Source of the DNA: Serpula lacrymans var. lacrymans S7.9
Taxonomy: Eukaryota > Basidiomycota > Agaricomycetes > Boletales > Serpulaceae
DNA length: 64,000 nt
Direction of reading: 5' to 3'
Assembly (NCBI RefSeq): GCF_000218685.1
Contig: NW_006763300.1
Coordinates: 1,023,447-1,087,446 of the forward strand
Shown here: one piece after another, positions 63,233 to 64,000 of the stretch
How the letters are laid out: each line of letters starts with the position of its first letter
Position numbering within the stretch: the first letter of the stretch is position 1
Notes under the pieces: generated by a model
The model's database searches: none
The model's input: the letters and a program-made list of their open reading frames with translations, nothing else
Told to the model about the DNA's origin: nothing
Translations under genes and position numbers: made by a program

Positions 63233-64000
63233 AGTTTTTGTCAGACACATCCATTTAGCTCAAAGTAACTCCAAACTCAGTGAATCTAGTGCCTGCCAGT
63301 GAACTTTCAACACCTATGTGAGTTTTTGGCTTGAGCCATTTTGTATCAGCCTATTTTCTAATAGTTTCAAGACAGATGTAAGCATGAGCTGTTTTATTAA
63401 TGTGTTTGTGTGCAGCAAGTAATAATGTGTCACTATGGCTCGCAGGCTTCACACTGGAAATGTTCACTATAATTGGTATGTACTCATTTGAAAACTGCAC
63501 GCTGTAAGCTTACGGCTGAATTTTCAGGTGTCATATTGATGTTTCCCGTCAAAGGTTTCTGTTTACGAATCCTATGCCGCTACAGTAAACTGAATATATT
63601 TGACATAGCCATTCTTCAATTACGATTATTTGCTTTATATAACTATAGTAGGAAGCCTTCACTATACATAATTTTTTCCGTGTTTGACTTAGAAATCCAA
63701 ACAGATAAATGGGTAACAGTCCCTGTCATCACATTGTTCGTTATGTTGGTGTCTTCTGAGTTGGGGATGGCCAGCTTTCTCGTATACTATGACAATTGTA
63801 TGTTTTGGTCTCTTGCAAAACTAAAATATTGACCTGTTGAATGTAGTACACCTTTCGGACATTGTGGCGGCTTTATACGAGACTTTAGGGGTTTGTACAG
63901 GTGGTACACCTAAGTGGTTCAGTATTTTTTTGTGAGTGCCTTAGTTAGAACCCTGCGAATATGAACTTACGGCCATGCTCAGAATTCCATTCATGGTCTT

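Larger units (their letters stand above)
61780..64000 (+). pseudogene. Seven-pass membrane protein, DUF6533-like, tandem copy C (interrupted, cut by window end)
   Basis: Same exon order as copies A and B: exon 1 from 61780 (MPVTPGSIPPAEMKELELYL; an in-frame ATG also occurs at 61768), VAATVFYTYDF, then LLMFGDE. The fourth exon is split after GTAAAATTTA by a 750-bp MITE and resumes TATGGGTACGTG (WVRERNLKKRVPAIKALFF). A 214-bp solo LTR sits in the following intron. Later exons are present and open (GVILMFPVKGFCLRILC at about 63526, DKWVTVPVITLFVMLVSSELGMASFLVYYDN at about 63708). The window ends inside the exon MLRIPFMV. Unless the MITE is spliced out, this copy cannot make the full protein. Confidence 0.75.

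Noticed and set aside
1..64000. CRISPR arrays, bacterial-type operons, phage or plasmid genes
   Set aside because: All gene structures are eukaryotic with spliceosomal introns. The direct repeats seen belong to LTRs or low-complexity tracts.
1..64000. tRNA and rRNA genes
   Set aside because: I found no convincing cloverleaf or rRNA core sequence. The only tRNA-related signal is the copia primer site.

Overview
The window is from a filamentous basidiomycete, most likely an Agaricomycete. The evidence is intron-dense genes with short introns (about 50-180 bp), a NACHT NTPase gene of the agaric type, DUF6533-type seven-pass membrane proteins, an F-box/LRR gene, and retrotransposons that are clearly fungal (a chromodomain Ty3/gypsy element and a Ty1/copia element). 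I cannot name the species. About half of the 64 kb is mobile DNA, in places nested several layers deep.

Layout. 1-11.2 kb is retroelement territory. A truncated long LTR-like repeat (1-855) is followed by a structurally complete chromovirus (1485-9732; LTRs differ at one base; TSD CAGTA) that landed inside an older solo LTR of its own family, then a solo LTR of a second gypsy family (10734-11144; TSD GGTAG). 12.2-22.4 kb is a compact gene island: GSK3 kinase, MET30-type F-box/WD40 protein, an unrecognised gene, COQ7, a small complex I subunit (NDUFB4/B15 type) and an RBM5/10-like splicing factor. At 22.6-30.3 kb a DUF6533 membrane-protein gene is split inside an exon by a copia element with identical LTRs (23197-29263; TSD ATGCT). 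31-35 kb holds EXO5 and a Rho GTPase. 35.6-39.3 kb is decayed gypsy and copia sequence with a nested solo LTR. Next come a truncated and frameshifted NACHT pseudogene (39.3-40.4 kb), an F-box/LRR gene, glutathione reductase and an Asp/Glu/hydantoin racemase (to 45.9 kb). From 46.5 kb to the window end lies a tandem family of three related seven-pass membrane-protein genes. The array is interrupted by a foldback element around a 100-N assembly gap and by a dead 8.2-kb gypsy element (52220-60373), which itself carries a 1.8-kb LTR-type insertion. The third copy is broken by a TA-flanked MITE and also holds a small solo LTR.

Host genes are housekeeping or signalling genes without an operon-like common theme: protein kinase signalling, SCF ubiquitin ligase control of sulfur metabolism, ubiquinone synthesis and complex I, splicing, DNA repair, cell polarity and glutathione redox. 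COQ7 and the complex I subunit are both mitochondrial respiratory genes and are neighbours in convergent orientation.

The most unusual signal is in the young chromovirus. From its predicted transcription start to the gag ATG (about 2.16 kb, 1973-4136) I found no ATG in any forward frame, although the opposite-strand triplet CAT occurs roughly 38 times. Long open reading frames run through this AUG-free stretch. It looks like a protein-coding leader purged of AUG, a translational arrangement I do not recognise from described elements.
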